Assembly (NCBI RefSeq): GCF_042610425.1
Contig: NZ_JBGJZM010000001.1
Location: forward strand, 1,116,001-1,180,000
DNA length: 64,000 bases
Direction: 5' to 3'
DNA from: Ectobacillus sp042610425
GTDB lineage: Bacteria; Bacillota; Bacilli; Bacillales; Bacillaceae_G
A program made the position numbers and the translations under genes. The notes under the pieces are model-generated. The model did no database searches. It was not told the DNA's origin and saw only the letters and a program-made list of their open reading frames with translations. Numbering within the stretch: position 1 is the stretch's first letter; every line of letters starts with the position of its first letter. Below are positions 1 to 7,591 of this stretch, piece after piece.

Positions 1-489
1 ACGAACGTTAATGGAAACGTAGTTGACTTAAAGGATGGCACAAAGATTGTTACAAACACATTCATCTGGACAGGCGGTGTACAAGGTAACCCGCTTATTG
101 GTGAATCTGGTCTAGAAGTGAATCGTGGTCGTGCAACGGTTAATGAATATCTTCAATCAACATCTCACAAAGATGTATTTATTGCTGGAGACGCTGCTGT
201 TGTCTTTGGACCAAATAGCGATCGTCCATTCCCTCCTACAGCACAAATTGCTTGGCAAATGGGAGAACTTGTTGGATATAACTTATTTGCATACTTAGAA
301 AACAAATCCTTTGAAACGTTTGCTCCAGTTAACTCAGGTACTCTTGCAAGCTTAGGCCGTAAAGATGCTGTTGCTACAATCGGATCAAACTCTATTGAGC
401 TTAAAGGATTATCAGCATCCTTAATGAAAAAAGCTAGTAACGCTCGTTATGTGTCACACATTAACGGATTATTTAGCTTTGTTAAATAA
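1..489 (+). CDS. type II NADH dehydrogenase, C-terminal part
   Basis: The reading frame is open from base 1, so the gene starts outside the window; 162 residues are visible. They contain the second FAD-binding signature of pyridine nucleotide-disulphide oxidoreductases (residues D-V-F-I-A-G-D-A-A near base 175) and the PTAQIAWQMG segment typical of NDH-2 enzymes, and end in a short amphipathic tail that in this family touches the membrane. Known family role: non-proton-pumping transfer of electrons from NADH to menaquinone at the inner face of the membrane. A strong terminator follows. The family is clear; which paralogue (for example YumB-like) cannot be told from this part. Confidence 0.88.
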   Translation, partial: TNVNGNVVDLKDGTKIVTNTFIWTGGVQGNPLIGESGLEVNRGRATVNEYLQSTSHKDVFIAGDAAVVFGPNSDRPFPPTAQIAWQMGELVGYNLFAYLENKSFETFAPVNSGTLASLGRKDAVATIGSNSIELKGLSASLMKKASNARYVSHINGLFSFVK

Positions 490-534
490 ACTGTAATTTT
501 TTTTGATATAGAAAATAGGATGTAGCAAAAAACA

Positions 535-565
535 AGGGCACTGAAAGTCATCAGTGCCCTCTTTA
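535..565 (+). terminator. rho-independent terminator after NADH dehydrogenase
   Basis: A perfect 10-bp stem (AGGGCACTGA / TCAGTGCCCT) with a 6-base loop is followed by CTTTATAT. It lies 45 bases past the stop codon. Confidence 0.9.
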
Positions 566-593
566 TATAGAGACGATTAATTTGATGTGCTTT

Positions 594-793
594 GAAGACC
601 GGTTACTATGATTTTAGATCGAAGCGGTAACCAAAATGGAGGATTGAAGACCGGCTACTATGATTTTAGATCGAAGCGGTAACTAAAGCAGAGGATTGAA
701 GACCGAGCTACTATGATTTTAGATCAAAGCGGTAACCAAAACAGAGGATTGAAGACCGGGCTATCTTAATTTTCGCTCATGGCGGTAACCAAT
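594..793. repeat. four-copy ~52-bp tandem repeat
   Basis: Units beginning GAAGACCG start at 594, 646, 698 and 751, a period of 52, 52 and 53 bases. The first three units differ at only a few positions; the fourth is diverged in the middle. Each unit has an internal inverted element (GGTTAC or a variant near its start and GGTAACC near its end), so each can fold into a hairpin of about 40 bases. No open frame runs through it. Function unknown. Confidence 0.85.
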
Positions 794-1271
794 GCTCTTT
801 TTATGTTCCCGTTGAAACGCATAATCCGCTCTCGCGGGCAACAATCTAGTATTTATGAGTGAAGGGATTACTACAAGTTCCATCATTGGTTAGGCAAAGA
901 AATAAGGCATCCTTTTCTAAGTATGTAAGAGAGTGATACCTTTTTCAGTGTCCTAGCAAAAAACGAGTATGATTTGTTTATTTGCTAGGTCTTTTTCTAT
1001 TTTTTCCACTACAGTGCGATAGTACGCCATGTTGGTGTAAGGGTCTCTTCCAGCTTATCATTCATATTTACACGAAATAACTACTTTACTCATTGGATTA
1101 ATTAGAGTAAAATCGAATAAATTGGTAAAATAAATAAACAGCTGATTGGTCATCCAAAGGCTCCTGTACGCTTCAAGCGTGTAGGAGCCTTTTTTATACA
1201 GATGTGTGATGATTTTTGTTGAAGGCTAACCTTTTGTATATAAAGATAGATGAATTACTACAAAATATGAA
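794..1271. other. intergenic region with two terminator-like hairpins
   Basis: No convincing coding frame. A 9-bp stem CCTAGCAAA / TTTGCTAGG (952-989) is followed by a T-rich stretch, and a second hairpin of 14 bp with two G-U pairs (1159-1189) is followed by TTTTTT. Both look like rho-independent terminators, yet no gene precedes them. They may belong to a lost gene or an untranslated RNA. Confidence 0.5.
1159..1196 (+). terminator. rho-independent terminator without an obvious gene
   Basis: GGCTCCTGTACGCT pairs with AGCGTGTAGGAGCC across a 4-base loop (two G-U wobbles), followed by seven T residues. Confidence 0.75.
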
Positions 1272-1300
1272 TTGACAAGTATTCCAAGGGTGCTTATAGC
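1272..1300 (+). promoter_or_regulatory. sigma-A promoter of the LysR gene, with a dyad
   Basis: The -35 TTGACA (1272-1277) and -10 TATAGC (1295-1300) are separated by exactly 17 bases. The -35 overlaps the dyad GAAT-N8-ATTC, and the complementary strand reads TTGGAAT. In B. subtilis the ytlI promoter is repressed by CymR, whose sites carry a GGAAT core; that this dyad is a CymR site is inference. Confidence 0.6.
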
Positions 1301-1335
1301 ATCAACAATCGAATATATGAATAGGGGTTGAAAGA

Positions 1336-2262
1336 ATGAATATTGATCATCTTGAAGCTTTTATCTATGTGGTCCATTTGGAGAGTATACATAAAGCAGC
1401 GGAAGCGTTGTATTTATCTCAACCAACAGTTACAGCGAGAATTAAAACATTAGAACGTGACCTTGACACTGAATTATTTTTGCGAAAGGGGAGAAGTGTT
1501 ACATTAACTGAGGAAGGGAAAGCGTTTATCCCATATGCAGAACAAATCATAAGTACGTATCAACAAGGGAAAAAATTTCTAAAAAAGGGAAATAGGCAAG
1601 AAGAAATTATTATTGGAGCAAATACGATTACTTCACAATATTTTATTCCATTTGCCCTTCCTTTCTTAAAGAAAGCAAATCCTCATCTGCGTTTTAAATT
1701 TACTTCAGCACCAAATGATGTGTTGCTCGAAAAACTTTTACAGAAACAGATAGATATCGCCTTTATGAAAGAGGTTTCTCATAATAGGATTCAAAGTCAG
1801 GCACTTCTTGACAATTCTGTTCGACTTGTAGTGTATCCGGGGCATCCCTTCCAATTTCAAACAGATGTAACGGTTCAGCAGCTAGCCGCGGAGCCTATGG
1901 TGTTCTTTGAGTGCGGGGCGTTTGATTGGAATCGGATTCATAAACTATTTGAAGTGGCAAATGTAGAACTACAAATAGAATTTTTGGTTGACCATCTAGA
2001 AGTGGCAAAATCTATTATTCTAAATGAAAGTGGTATAGGATTTCTACCGTATTTATGCATGAAGCAGGAGCTTGCTAGAGGTGAACTTATTGAAATAGAT
2101 TTTTCGCATAGTATTAAAATAAATCAGAATATTTTTGCAACGTATTTAAATAATGGTTTTGAAAATTCTATTTTATTGAAACAAATTCTTTTATGCGTCA
2201 AAGAATTTGAAAAGTATACATATGGTATACAACCCAAGCCTATTGATCAAATTTTCTTATAA
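1336..2262 (+). CDS. ytlI: LysR-family regulator of sulfur operon (YtlI/AscR-like)
   Basis: 308 residues, normal for LysR proteins. Residues 1-60 form the winged helix-turn-helix (…AAEALYLSQPTVTARIKTLE…); residues 90-300 form the periplasmic-binding-like effector domain. Start ATG at 1336 follows AGGGGTTGAAAG. It lies directly upstream of, and on the same strand as, a sulfur-assimilation operon holding homologues of B. subtilis YtmO, YtnI, YtnJ, TcyK-N, YtmI and YtnL. In B. subtilis YtlI (AscR) activates that operon and is itself repressed by CymR. The name rests on this context as well as the fold; the effector is unknown. Confidence 0.8.
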   Translation: MNIDHLEAFIYVVHLESIHKAAEALYLSQPTVTARIKTLERDLDTELFLRKGRSVTLTEEGKAFIPYAEQIISTYQQGKKFLKKGNRQEEIIIGANTITSQYFIPFALPFLKKANPHLRFKFTSAPNDVLLEKLLQKQIDIAFMKEVSHNRIQSQALLDNSVRLVVYPGHPFQFQTDVTVQQLAAEPMVFFECGAFDWNRIHKLFEVANVELQIEFLVDHLEVAKSIILNESGIGFLPYLCMKQELARGELIEIDFSHSIKINQNIFATYLNNGFENSILLKQILLCVKEFEKYTYGIQPKPIDQIFL

Positions 2263-2277
2263 AGACTATAAATTTTT

Positions 2278-2319
2278 CTATCAGTGAAAGTATTGCTGTT
2301 TTCGTATTTTCAATGATAG
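2278..2319 (+). promoter_or_regulatory. imperfect palindrome after the LysR gene (operator or terminator)
   Basis: CTATCAGTGAAA (2278-2289) and TTTCAATGATAG (2308-2319) are inverted with one mismatch in 12 across an 18-base loop. No long T-run follows, so it could be a regulator binding site for the operon promoter as easily as a terminator. Confidence 0.4.
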
Positions 2320-2356
2320 GATAAATCTCAAATAATAAAGTCTAATGATTCATACG

Positions 2357-2362
2357 TATAAT
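2357..2362 (+). promoter_or_regulatory. -10 box of the sulfur operon promoter
   Basis: TATAAT at 2357-2362 has no recognisable -35 hexamer 17 bases upstream, as expected for a promoter needing an activator such as the adjacent LysR protein. The overlapping ATAATTCCAAC reads GTTGGAATTAT on the other strand, again the GGAAT core seen in CymR sites. Confidence 0.45.
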
Positions 2363-2412
2363 TCCAACTATTTCGGTGACTATTGTTAGTTATAAAAAGG
2401 AGGGCATCTATC

Positions 2413-2766
2413 ATGCAATTTAATAATAGGAAACTTTTATTAAAGTCTAAAAAGCAGAATTCTTTTGAAACAAGTAATTATCTTAACTTGCCAGATTTAC
2501 AGTTCTATAATTGGTGCAATTACCAATATGCGATAAATAGAGGTGTTTATAATACGATTGATCAATGGTTTTACGATTACGGGATGAACCACATTCATTC
2601 CCGTAGAATTCACATCTTGGCATTCTTAGAATTTGCTAAAGAAGAAGGGGTAGAGGAGGATCGGCATAAATATATTCGATTTGGTAATGGTGGTCTTATA
2701 AGAAATCTAGATGCGTTTATGAATGAGATGGGAAAAAGAAGTACTATCGTTCAACTGGAAAGGTAA
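2413..2766 (+). CDS. small protein of unknown function at head of sulfur operon
   Basis: 117 residues. A longer frame from TTG 2383 exists, but AAAAAGGAGGG at 2394-2404 sits 8 bases before ATG 2413, which decides the start. The protein is rich in aromatic residues and Asn (W-C-N-Y-Q-Y, Q-W-F-Y-D-Y near residues 35-55), lacks a signal peptide or membrane helix, and matches no family I can name. It lies between the regulator gene and the first monooxygenase and is probably co-transcribed with the operon. Confidence 0.7.
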   Translation: MQFNNRKLLLKSKKQNSFETSNYLNLPDLQFYNWCNYQYAINRGVYNTIDQWFYDYGMNHIHSRRIHILAFLEFAKEEGVEEDRHKYIRFGNGGLIRNLDAFMNEMGKRSTIVQLER

Positions 2767-2872
2767 AGAAATCCGATTCTTCCTTTTGTGTTAGTCATCG
2801 AGCAAAGAACGATGGAATTAAATCACACTTTGTTTATGTGCAAAATAAGAATTGAAAGGGAGGATAAAGAAA

Positions 2873-3907
2873 ATGAAGTATAAGCTAAGTATTTTAGATC
2901 AGAGCCCAATCATCCCTGGTACAACTGCCTTGGATGCATTGCAGCAAACTGTGAAACTTGCTCAAAAGGCTGAAGAATGGGGGTACACACGGTTTTGGGT
3001 TTCAGAGCATCATCATACAGACCAATTGGCAGGTTCTTCACCGGAAGTATTAATTTCTTATATATTAGCCCTGACAAGTTCGATTCGAGTAGGTTCTGGA
3101 GGTGTGATGCTTCAGCATTACAGTCCGTATAAGGTAGCCGAAAATTTTCATGTTTTATCAAATCTTGCTCCTGGAAGAGTTGATCTTGGCATAGGGAAAG
3201 CACCTGGTGGTCTACCATTATCGACAAAAGCATTACAATATGGGACCGTAAATGACGGAAAAGATTTTCCAGAACGGCTGTCTTTCTTGAAGAAACTAAT
3301 TGAAAATTCTGTCGAGGAAGAGCATCCACTTGGCGGTATTCAAGCAACACCGATTCCAATTGAGAAACCGGAGCTATTTTTACTCGGTGCAAGTGCAAAA
3401 AGCGCTCAGCTAGCCGCAAGTCTAGGTATATCCTATGTATTTGCCAAATTTATTACGAGTGACGAAAAGGTACTAGAAGAAGCAGCAAATGTGTACCGGC
3501 AGGGTTTTCCAAGTGGCCGATTCATCGTCTCTGTGGCTGCTATTGCAGCCCCAACTCAAAAAGAAGCAGAAGCGCTGGTAGTAAATCAAAAGATTGTAAA
3601 GGTCCATCTACAAAGTGGACGCATTGTAACTGTGCAAACGGCCGAGCAGGCAGAACTGTTTGGAAAGCAGGCGGGAGGGTCGTATGAAATCAAAGAACAG
3701 CAGGCAGATATTACTGCTGGAACTCCTAATTATGTAAAAGAAGTATTAGAGCATCTTCACCAAACCTATCAGGTAGATGAATTTATTCTACATTCACCTA
3801 TTCAAACAAAAACGGAACGATTTCGTTCATTCGAATTGTTGAGCCCACTTTATAGAGAGGATGTGAATGGAAATATAACAAGTAAAAGTGTGTATATACC
3901 GAATTAA
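2873..3907 (+). CDS. ytmO: luciferase-like flavin monooxygenase (YtmO-type)
   Basis: 344 residues from ATG 2873, nine bases after GGGAGG; an in-frame TTG at 2852 lacks a ribosome site. The fold is that of LLM (bacterial luciferase-like) FMN-dependent oxidoreductases: WVSEHHHTDQLAGSSPEVL (residues 43-61), GSGGVMLQHYSPYKVAENF and GRVDLGIGKAPGG are hallmark segments of the MsnO8/YtmO subgroup. Such enzymes use reduced FMN and oxygen to oxidise organosulfur compounds, releasing the sulfur part. It is the first recognisable enzyme of the operon. The exact substrate is not visible; S-substituted cysteine derivatives are inferred from context. Confidence 0.82.
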   Translation: MKYKLSILDQSPIIPGTTALDALQQTVKLAQKAEEWGYTRFWVSEHHHTDQLAGSSPEVLISYILALTSSIRVGSGGVMLQHYSPYKVAENFHVLSNLAPGRVDLGIGKAPGGLPLSTKALQYGTVNDGKDFPERLSFLKKLIENSVEEEHPLGGIQATPIPIEKPELFLLGASAKSAQLAASLGISYVFAKFITSDEKVLEEAANVYRQGFPSGRFIVSVAAIAAPTQKEAEALVVNQKIVKVHLQSGRIVTVQTAEQAELFGKQAGGSYEIKEQQADITAGTPNYVKEVLEHLHQTYQVDEFILHSPIQTKTERFRSFELLSPLYREDVNGNITSKSVYIPN

Positions 3908-4045
3908 AAGGAGTTCATTGAAACGATATAAAATCGAGTTAAAAGACGACTCCTTATTACTATAATTCAAACTATTTATATAGGAATAATTATTTTTATA
4001 TTGATTTGTAAAAAGAAAGTAATGAATGGATAAGGGGAGTGTCAC

Positions 4046-5695
4046 GTGAAATTCGTAGCGAATTGGACAAAAACAATCACAATGATTACAGCATTTGTAC
4101 TTTTATTAACAGGATGTTCTAGTACCACCAATCCGAGCAGCAATGCAGTCGATACAAATAAAAAGGTACAATCTCAAGCGAAACCAGGCGGGGAATTAAC
4201 GTATGCGCTCGCTACATCTCCTGATTCACTTGATCCGCATCGTAGTGGCTTAGCAGTAGCGGTTCGAGCATTCCGAACCATTTTTGACAGTTTAGTTGTG
4301 CAGGCACCTGACAACACGATAAAGCCATGGCTTGCTACTGAATGGACGATATCGGATGATGGAAAAAGTTATACATTTAAGCTTCGTAAGGATGTGAAGT
4401 TTCAAGATGGAACTCCATTTAATTCAGAAGCTGTAAAATTCAGCTTTGACCGTATTATTGATCCAACTACACAAGCAAAAAATGCAGTAGCACTTCTAAA
4501 GCCATATAAATCATCAGAAGTACTTGATGAATACACAATTAAAATTAATCTTTCCACCCCTTCTACGGCTTTTTTAAGTAATTTAAGTCAAGCTATGCTT
4601 GGAATTGTATCACCGACAGCGGTAAAGAAATATGGAGATCAGTTTGGTAAACATCCAGTAGGAACGGGTCCATTTAAATTCGTAAGTTGGGTAGAAAATG
4701 GAGATATTGTAGTTGAAAAAAATACAGATTATCATTGGGGCCCTTCTAATGTAGAAAACAAAGAAGTTCCTTATCTTGATAAACTTACATTTAAAATTAT
4801 TCCAGAAGAAGCAACACGTATCGGAAGTGTACAAAGCAAACAAGTACTAGCTGCTGAAACTGTACCACCTCAAAATATCCTTGCCTTAAAAAATGATACA
4901 CAAACGCAATTGCTTCAGGTAAACACGATCGGTTTGCCGTATACACTCTTTTTTAATCAGAGAAAAAAACCATGGGATGATGCCAAGGCCCGCCAAGCTG
5001 TACAGCTTGCTGTTGATGTCGATGCAATTGTAAAAACGTTATACTTAAACACCTATCAAAGAGCTTGGTCACCTCTTACACCGGGGATTTTAGGATATGA
5101 TGAATCATTGAAAGGTAGTGTGAAGCCGGATATTGAAAAAGCAAATCAAATTCTTGATGAGTTAGGCTATGTGAAAGGAGCAGATGGGATTCGTGTGAAG
5201 GATGGAAAGAAACTTACTTTGAATTATGTAGACGGGGCTCCAAACCGAGAAAAGAGAAATGATATTGCTGTCATTATTCAGCAGCAATTAAAAAAGATTG
5301 GAATCGATGTGCAAATAAATATTACGAAAGATATAGCTATAGTCGTACAAAAAAATGCTGATTACGATTTGTATGGAAACAGCCAAGTAAATTCTGATCC
5401 AAATGCGTTACGCGCTTTTTATCACACTACGACCCCAGAAGAAGAAGCAATTGTGAAAAGATTGGGTGGTGGCTCGAACTCAGAATTAGATCGATTATTG
5501 GAAGAAGGTACAGTAGAACAGGATCCTGCAAAACGGGAAGAGATTTATAAGAAAGTTCAACAATTTATTATTAAAGATGCATGGATATTGCCGATTTATG
5601 TATTCCCTTATACAGTGGCAGCATCAAAAACCGTGAATGGAATTAAATTTGATTCATTAGGATATCCATTATTCAATGATGTAAGCATTAAATAA
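4046..5695 (+). CDS. peptide-type ABC importer, substrate-binding lipoprotein
   Basis: 549 residues, typical length of family 5 extracellular solute-binding proteins (DppE/OppA/GsiB type). Start GTG 4046 follows AAGGGGAG. A lipoprotein signal ends in the lipobox L-L-T-G-C (Cys24). Signature segments include SPDSLDPHRSG, PWLATEWTISDDGKSYTFKLR and FQDGTPFNSEAVKFSFDRI. It should be tethered outside the membrane and feed the two permeases and fused ATPase that follow. Given the surrounding sulfur enzymes, a glutathione-like or cysteine-conjugate peptide is a reasonable ligand, but this is inference. Confidence 0.9.
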   Translation: MKFVANWTKTITMITAFVLLLTGCSSTTNPSSNAVDTNKKVQSQAKPGGELTYALATSPDSLDPHRSGLAVAVRAFRTIFDSLVVQAPDNTIKPWLATEWTISDDGKSYTFKLRKDVKFQDGTPFNSEAVKFSFDRIIDPTTQAKNAVALLKPYKSSEVLDEYTIKINLSTPSTAFLSNLSQAMLGIVSPTAVKKYGDQFGKHPVGTGPFKFVSWVENGDIVVEKNTDYHWGPSNVENKEVPYLDKLTFKIIPEEATRIGSVQSKQVLAAETVPPQNILALKNDTQTQLLQVNTIGLPYTLFFNQRKKPWDDAKARQAVQLAVDVDAIVKTLYLNTYQRAWSPLTPGILGYDESLKGSVKPDIEKANQILDELGYVKGADGIRVKDGKKLTLNYVDGAPNREKRNDIAVIIQQQLKKIGIDVQINITKDIAIVVQKNADYDLYGNSQVNSDPNALRAFYHTTTPEEEAIVKRLGGGSNSELDRLLEEGTVEQDPAKREEIYKKVQQFIIKDAWILPIYVFPYTVAASKTVNGIKFDSLGYPLFNDVSIK

Positions 5696-5718
5696 TGAAG
5701 GAATAGGGGCTGATAGAT

Positions 5719-6651
5719 ATGGTACTTGCAAATAAAATTCTTTTGAAAATCTTTACTGCATTCGTATCGATTTTTGGTTCCCTCTTCCTTGTTTTTTTCA
5801 TCAACTATTTGCTTCCAGGGGATCCGGTTCTCTCATTGCTCGATCCCTCAACTGCTACTCCGGAAATGGTAGCAAATTTACGCAAGGAATTGGGGCTTGA
5901 TCAACCGCTTTATGTCCAATTTATAGAATATTTTTCCAATTTTCTTCACGGCAATTTTGGTCAGTCAATTGTCAATAGTGAGCCAGTACTTCCTAAAATT
6001 TTATCGCAATTTCCGGCCACATTTGCCTTAACCCTCACAAGTGCTTTTTTATCGGTTGTGATTGGTGTTACGTTTGGCGTATTATCAGCAATTTATCAGA
6101 ATAGTTGGATTGATACGATAGCCCGCTTAATTGGATTATTTGGGATATCGATGCCAACCTTTTGGTCGGGAATTTTACTTATTCTTATTTTCTGTGTACA
6201 GCTTAACTGGTTTCCTGCCATGGGGTCTGATAATTGGAAAGCACTTGTATTACCGTCCCTTTCGCTTGGATTTGTTGGAGCTGGTTTAATTATTCGTTTG
6301 GTGAGAAATAGCATGCTTGAAATTATTCATGAACCATTCATTGTAACGCTTCGTGCAAAAGGTCTTTCAGAACGAGTCATTATGTATCGTCATGCACTTC
6401 GTAATGCTTTGATTCCAGCTATTACTGTTATTGGTTTAAACATTGGAGAAATGATGGCCGGTACGGTTGTGATTGAAACCGTGTTTTCAAGACAGGGGAT
6501 TGGACGGATTGTAGCAGATGCTATTATGGCGAAAGACTTACCCGTCATTCAAGGTGTTGTCTTCTTCAGCGCGATTATTTATGTCATTGTCAATCTTTTA
6601 GTTGACCTTTCTTATTCAATGATTGATCCGAGGGTACGTCGATCTTCTTAA
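5719..6651 (+). CDS. ABC importer permease (DppB/GsiC-type)
   Basis: 310 residues with six predicted membrane helices and the cytoplasmic EAA loop (TLRAKGLSERVIMYRHALRN near residues 208-227) that docks to the ATPase. N-terminal helix and the LPGDP motif after it are typical of the first permease of peptide/nickel transporters. It starts 23 bases after the binding-protein stop, in the same operon. Confidence 0.9.
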   Translation: MVLANKILLKIFTAFVSIFGSLFLVFFINYLLPGDPVLSLLDPSTATPEMVANLRKELGLDQPLYVQFIEYFSNFLHGNFGQSIVNSEPVLPKILSQFPATFALTLTSAFLSVVIGVTFGVLSAIYQNSWIDTIARLIGLFGISMPTFWSGILLILIFCVQLNWFPAMGSDNWKALVLPSLSLGFVGAGLIIRLVRNSMLEIIHEPFIVTLRAKGLSERVIMYRHALRNALIPAITVIGLNIGEMMAGTVVIETVFSRQGIGRIVADAIMAKDLPVIQGVVFFSAIIYVIVNLLVDLSYSMIDPRVRRSS

Positions 6652-6686
6652 ATTGAACGAAAATGAAGAAGGGGAAGGGATGTTGC

Positions 6687-7577
6687 ATGAAAGAAGTAAT
6701 ACAAAGCAAAACGGTGCTACAGGTTCCAAAATGGAATATTGGAAAATATGCAACAAACGTGTCCGTAGCAAATTTGTTTTTCTATATTTCTAGTTTTATT
6801 GTATTGGCTATTATCGTTTGTGCACTGTTTCCAAAATGGATTGCCCCTTATTTGCCAACTGTTATGAATACGGAGTTTATTTTAAGTCCTCCAAGTTCGG
6901 CGCATTGGTTTGGAACAGATTATTTTGGAAGAGATGTGTTCAGTCTAGTCATTTATGGAAGTCGTGATTCGCTCATAATTGGTTTTGCTTCCGTTCTTAT
7001 TGGAGGGTTAATTGGAGGATGTATAGGAGCACTTGCTGGTTATATTGGTGGTATTGTTGATGCCATCTTTATGCGTTTTATTGAAATTTTGATGACAATC
7101 CCAGGTATTCTTCTAGCACTCGCGATTGCTGCTGCCCTTGGACCAAGCTTATCTAATATTGTATTGGCTGTTGCAGCTTCCTCTATTCCAGGATATGCAC
7201 GCGTAATGAGAGGGCAAATGATAAGCATTAAGAAACGACAGTATGTAGATGCCTCCCGTTCGATTGGAACACCGACATGGAAAATTTTTATTTTTCATGT
7301 TTTACCTAATTCTTTGTCCCCACTTTTCGTGATGGGGACGATTGGTCTAGGAACAGCCATTTTAATTGGTTCCGGATTAAGTTTTTTAGGCTTAGGCTAT
7401 ATTAAAGAAATTCCAGATTGGGGTGCATTGCTTTCACAGGGAAGAGGATATTTAAGTGTAGGTTGGTGGATTTCTACATTTCCAGGGTTAGCCATTACTC
7501 TTTTTGTTCTTTCTATCAATATTATAGGTGATCAACTGCGAGATAAGTTTGACCCCAAAATGAGTAGGACGAGATAA
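6687..7577 (+). CDS. ABC importer permease (DppC/GsiD-type)
   Basis: 296 residues from ATG 6687, seven bases after AAGGGGAAGGG; ATG 6663 is in frame but has no ribosome site. Features of the second peptide-transporter permease are the HWFGTDYFGRDVFSLVIYG segment after the first helix, the EAA loop (YVDASRSIGTPTWKIFIFHV) and LPNSLSPL. Pairs with the preceding permease to form the channel. Confidence 0.9.
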   Translation: MKEVIQSKTVLQVPKWNIGKYATNVSVANLFFYISSFIVLAIIVCALFPKWIAPYLPTVMNTEFILSPPSSAHWFGTDYFGRDVFSLVIYGSRDSLIIGFASVLIGGLIGGCIGALAGYIGGIVDAIFMRFIEILMTIPGILLALAIAAALGPSLSNIVLAVAASSIPGYARVMRGQMISIKKRQYVDASRSIGTPTWKIFIFHVLPNSLSPLFVMGTIGLGTAILIGSGLSFLGLGYIKEIPDWGALLSQGRGYLSVGWWISTFPGLAITLFVLSINIIGDQLRDKFDPKMSRTR

Positions 7578-7591
7578 AGGAGAAATCGAAA

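Noticed and set aside
594..793. CRISPR array
   Set aside because: The units are contiguous tandem repeats without unique spacers, only four copies, and no cas genes are near.
2910..3419. Minus-strand frame of 169 codons
   Set aside because: Antisense to the first monooxygenase with no ribosome site or family features.
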